In this document: one piece after another, positions 6,783 through 7,934 of the stretch
How positions within the stretch are numbered: position 1 is the stretch's first letter
How the letters are laid out: each line of letters begins with the position of its first letter
From: Frankia sp.
Lineage (GTDB): Bacteria; Actinomycetota; Actinomycetes; Frankiales; Frankiaceae
Length of the DNA: 7,934 bases
Direction: 5' to 3'
Assembly (NCBI GenBank): GCA_019689615.1
Contig: JADGHD010000212.1
Location: forward strand, 1-7,934
Translations under genes and position numbers: made by a program
The notes under the pieces: generated by a model
Databases searched by the model: none
Told to the model about the DNA's origin: nothing
Seen by the model: the letters and a program-made list of their open reading frames with translations, nothing else

Positions 6783-7913
6783 TCAGCCGGCGGTGCTGGC
6801 GACCGGACGGGCGGCCGACGGCGCCGCGAACGGGTCGTCGGCCTGGTGCTGGCCGGCCGGGCGCAGCAGCCGGCGGACCCGCCCGGCCACCTCCCCGAGG
6901 ACCGCGACGACCAGGCAGATCCGCAGCATGCCGACCAGGCTCAGCACCACCGGGGTACCGATGTTGAACACCGCGATCTGCAGCAGCGCCACCCGCATGG
7001 CCAGCGCGCGCACCGACCCGGAGGCGCCCAGCCGCCGGTGCAGGTGGTCGATCAGCGCCACGTGGCCGACGATCAGCACCAGCGCGCCGGCGACGCCCAG
7101 GTTGACCACCGCGTCCCCGTAGGCGGTGATCGTGGACGAGGTCGTCGAGTGCGGGTCCACCCCGTAGAACGCCCTGGCGACCGCCCGGCCGTAGGCGACG
7201 ACGTCCTTCTGCTCGTACAGGAACCTCGGCACGACCGCGGCGACCTGGTCCGACAGCGCGACGGCCGCCTGGGCGGACGCGTCAGCACGCATCTCGATCC
7301 CCCGGGCCAGGAACGGCGCGTGGTCCATCCGGGAGGTGACGACCTCGAGCATGTTGTCCAGGTCGACGCTCTGGGCCCCGCTACCCACGTACGAGTCCGC
7401 CGTCACGTCGTGGACCCGCTGCTCGGCGGCGAACAGGAACAGCGTGGCGACGGCGAGCGCGCAGACCCCGGCCGCGGTGAGCCGGCGGGTCAGGCTGCTG
7501 CGGCGCCGGCCGAGGTCCGCCGCGCACAGCAGGACCGCGAGCAGGTAGAACGGCCCGGCGCCGCGGAAGCCGGTGTAGGCCAGGGTGAAGGCGTGCAGCC
7601 CGACCAGGACCGCCGCGATGATCGCCCCGGGGCTGCGCAGCGCGCCTCCGGCCGCCCGGGCCAGCAGCGCCGCGGCCGCGAGCGGCGGCCCGAGCTGGGC
7701 GGCGAGCCCAACATAGCCGCCACCACTGCTCCCGCCGACCAGCTGGGCGGCGAGCCCGGTGGTGCCGGCGCGCAGCTGCCACCACTGCAGCAGCAGGCAG
7801 CCGATCGAGACGACGAGCACCACCCGGACCGCGAACCGCGCCGGGGTGTCGGCCACCTTCTGCCGCGCCCGCTGTCCGCCGCCCGCCCACCACGGCCAGT
7901 CGCTTAAACACAT
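6783..7913 (-). CDS. Polytopic membrane protein, probable Wzy-like repeat-unit polymerase (N-terminus uncertain)
   Basis: The frame encodes 376 residues with about eight hydrophobic helices (near 28-46, 67-90, 97-113, 119-134, 146-163, 267-289, and two within 302-343). Between helices 5 and 6 is an extracytoplasmic loop of about 100 residues holding SRMDHAPFL (194-202), VPRFLYEQK (228-236) and TITAYGDAVVNLGVAG (261-276). These resemble the IPR.LWP.K and late G-x-NFG motifs of O-antigen or repeat-unit polymerases, which join flipped units outside the membrane. Context supports this, since a flippase and a glycosyltransferase lie next door, but the match is by eye. The protein is shorter than typical Wzy proteins (about 400-480 residues) and seems to lack the first helices. 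The frame has no stop between ATG 7913 and the window edge, the GGAG touching that ATG is too close to serve as its Shine-Dalgarno, and codon 3 is the rare TTA. The gene may therefore continue beyond 7934, or begin at GTG 7856. The last 25 residues are a polar Ala/Pro tail. Confidence 0.7.
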   Translation of the reverse strand: MCLSDWPWWAGGGQRARQKVADTPARFAVRVVLVVSIGCLLLQWWQLRAGTTGLAAQLVGGSSGGGYVGLAAQLGPPLAAAALLARAAGGALRSPGAIIAAVLVGLHAFTLAYTGFRGAGPFYLLAVLLCAADLGRRRSSLTRRLTAAGVCALAVATLFLFAAEQRVHDVTADSYVGSGAQSVDLDNMLEVVTSRMDHAPFLARGIEMRADASAQAAVALSDQVAAVVPRFLYEQKDVVAYGRAVARAFYGVDPHSTTSSTITAYGDAVVNLGVAGALVLIVGHVALIDHLHRRLGASGSVRALAMRVALLQIAVFNIGTPVVLSLVGMLRICLVVAVLGEVAGRVRRLLRPAGQHQADDPFAAPSAARPVASTAG

Positions 7914-7934
7914 CTCCGAGCCCCCGAGACGGAG

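Noticed and set aside
6846..7907. A 353-codon plus-strand frame opposite the Wzy-like gene.
   Set aside because: Its product is His/Gln/Arg/Asp-rich and motif-free, the usual antisense image of a membrane protein, whereas the minus-strand frame gives coherent hydrophobic helices.
7381..7911. An alternative minus-strand frame beginning MFKRLAVV that might have been the true N-terminus of the Wzy-like protein through a frameshift.
   Set aside because: Only the first few residues look protein-like; it soon becomes Arg/Ala/Gly-rich, with no helices, while the chosen frame is hydrophobic from residue 28 on.

Overview
The window is very GC-rich (well above 70% by eye), with codons ending almost always in G or C and with GTG as well as ATG starts. 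Together with the protein flavour (Ala/Arg/Pro/Gly-rich linkers) this points to a high-GC actinomycete. A Frankia-like organism is my best guess, but the sequence alone does not prove the genus. No RNA gene, insertion sequence, CRISPR array, origin or attachment site is visible.

Layout: (1) 2-136 is the last 44 codons of an unidentified plus-strand gene. (2) 133-2268, overlapping that gene's stop by a GTGA junction, is a 711-residue heparinase II/III-like polysaccharide lyase. (3) A 104-bp gap holds an AT-rich island with a promoter-like hexamer pair and a 10-bp direct repeat. (4) A tightly spaced plus-strand run follows: a 606-residue protein joining a class I SAM methyltransferase to an FkbM-family methyltransferase (2373-4193), a Wzx-type oligosaccharide flippase (4201-5676) and a family 2 glycosyltransferase (5682-6734), with gaps of 7 and 5 bases. 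(5) A 48-bp convergent gap carries a GC-rich inverted repeat. (6) On the minus strand, 6783-7913 encodes a polytopic membrane protein with features of a Wzy-type repeat-unit polymerase; its reading frame is still open at the window edge.

Reading the genes together, this is part of a Wzx/Wzy-type surface or exopolysaccharide locus. The glycosyltransferase would add a sugar to a lipid-linked repeat unit on the cytoplasmic face. The methyltransferase protein would decorate the sugars. The flippase would move the unit across the membrane, the Wzy-like protein would polymerise it outside, and the lyase-like protein would trim or recycle the polymer. The pathway assignment is inference from families and neighbours; the sugar composition cannot be read from the sequence.

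The least ordinary points are the double methyltransferase fusion, the repeat-bearing AT-rich promoter candidate, the Ala/Pro/Gly-rich low-complexity tails and insertions in nearly every protein, and the opposite-strand, possibly N-terminally incomplete Wzy-like gene with a TTA codon near its start. I see no convincing wholly new system.
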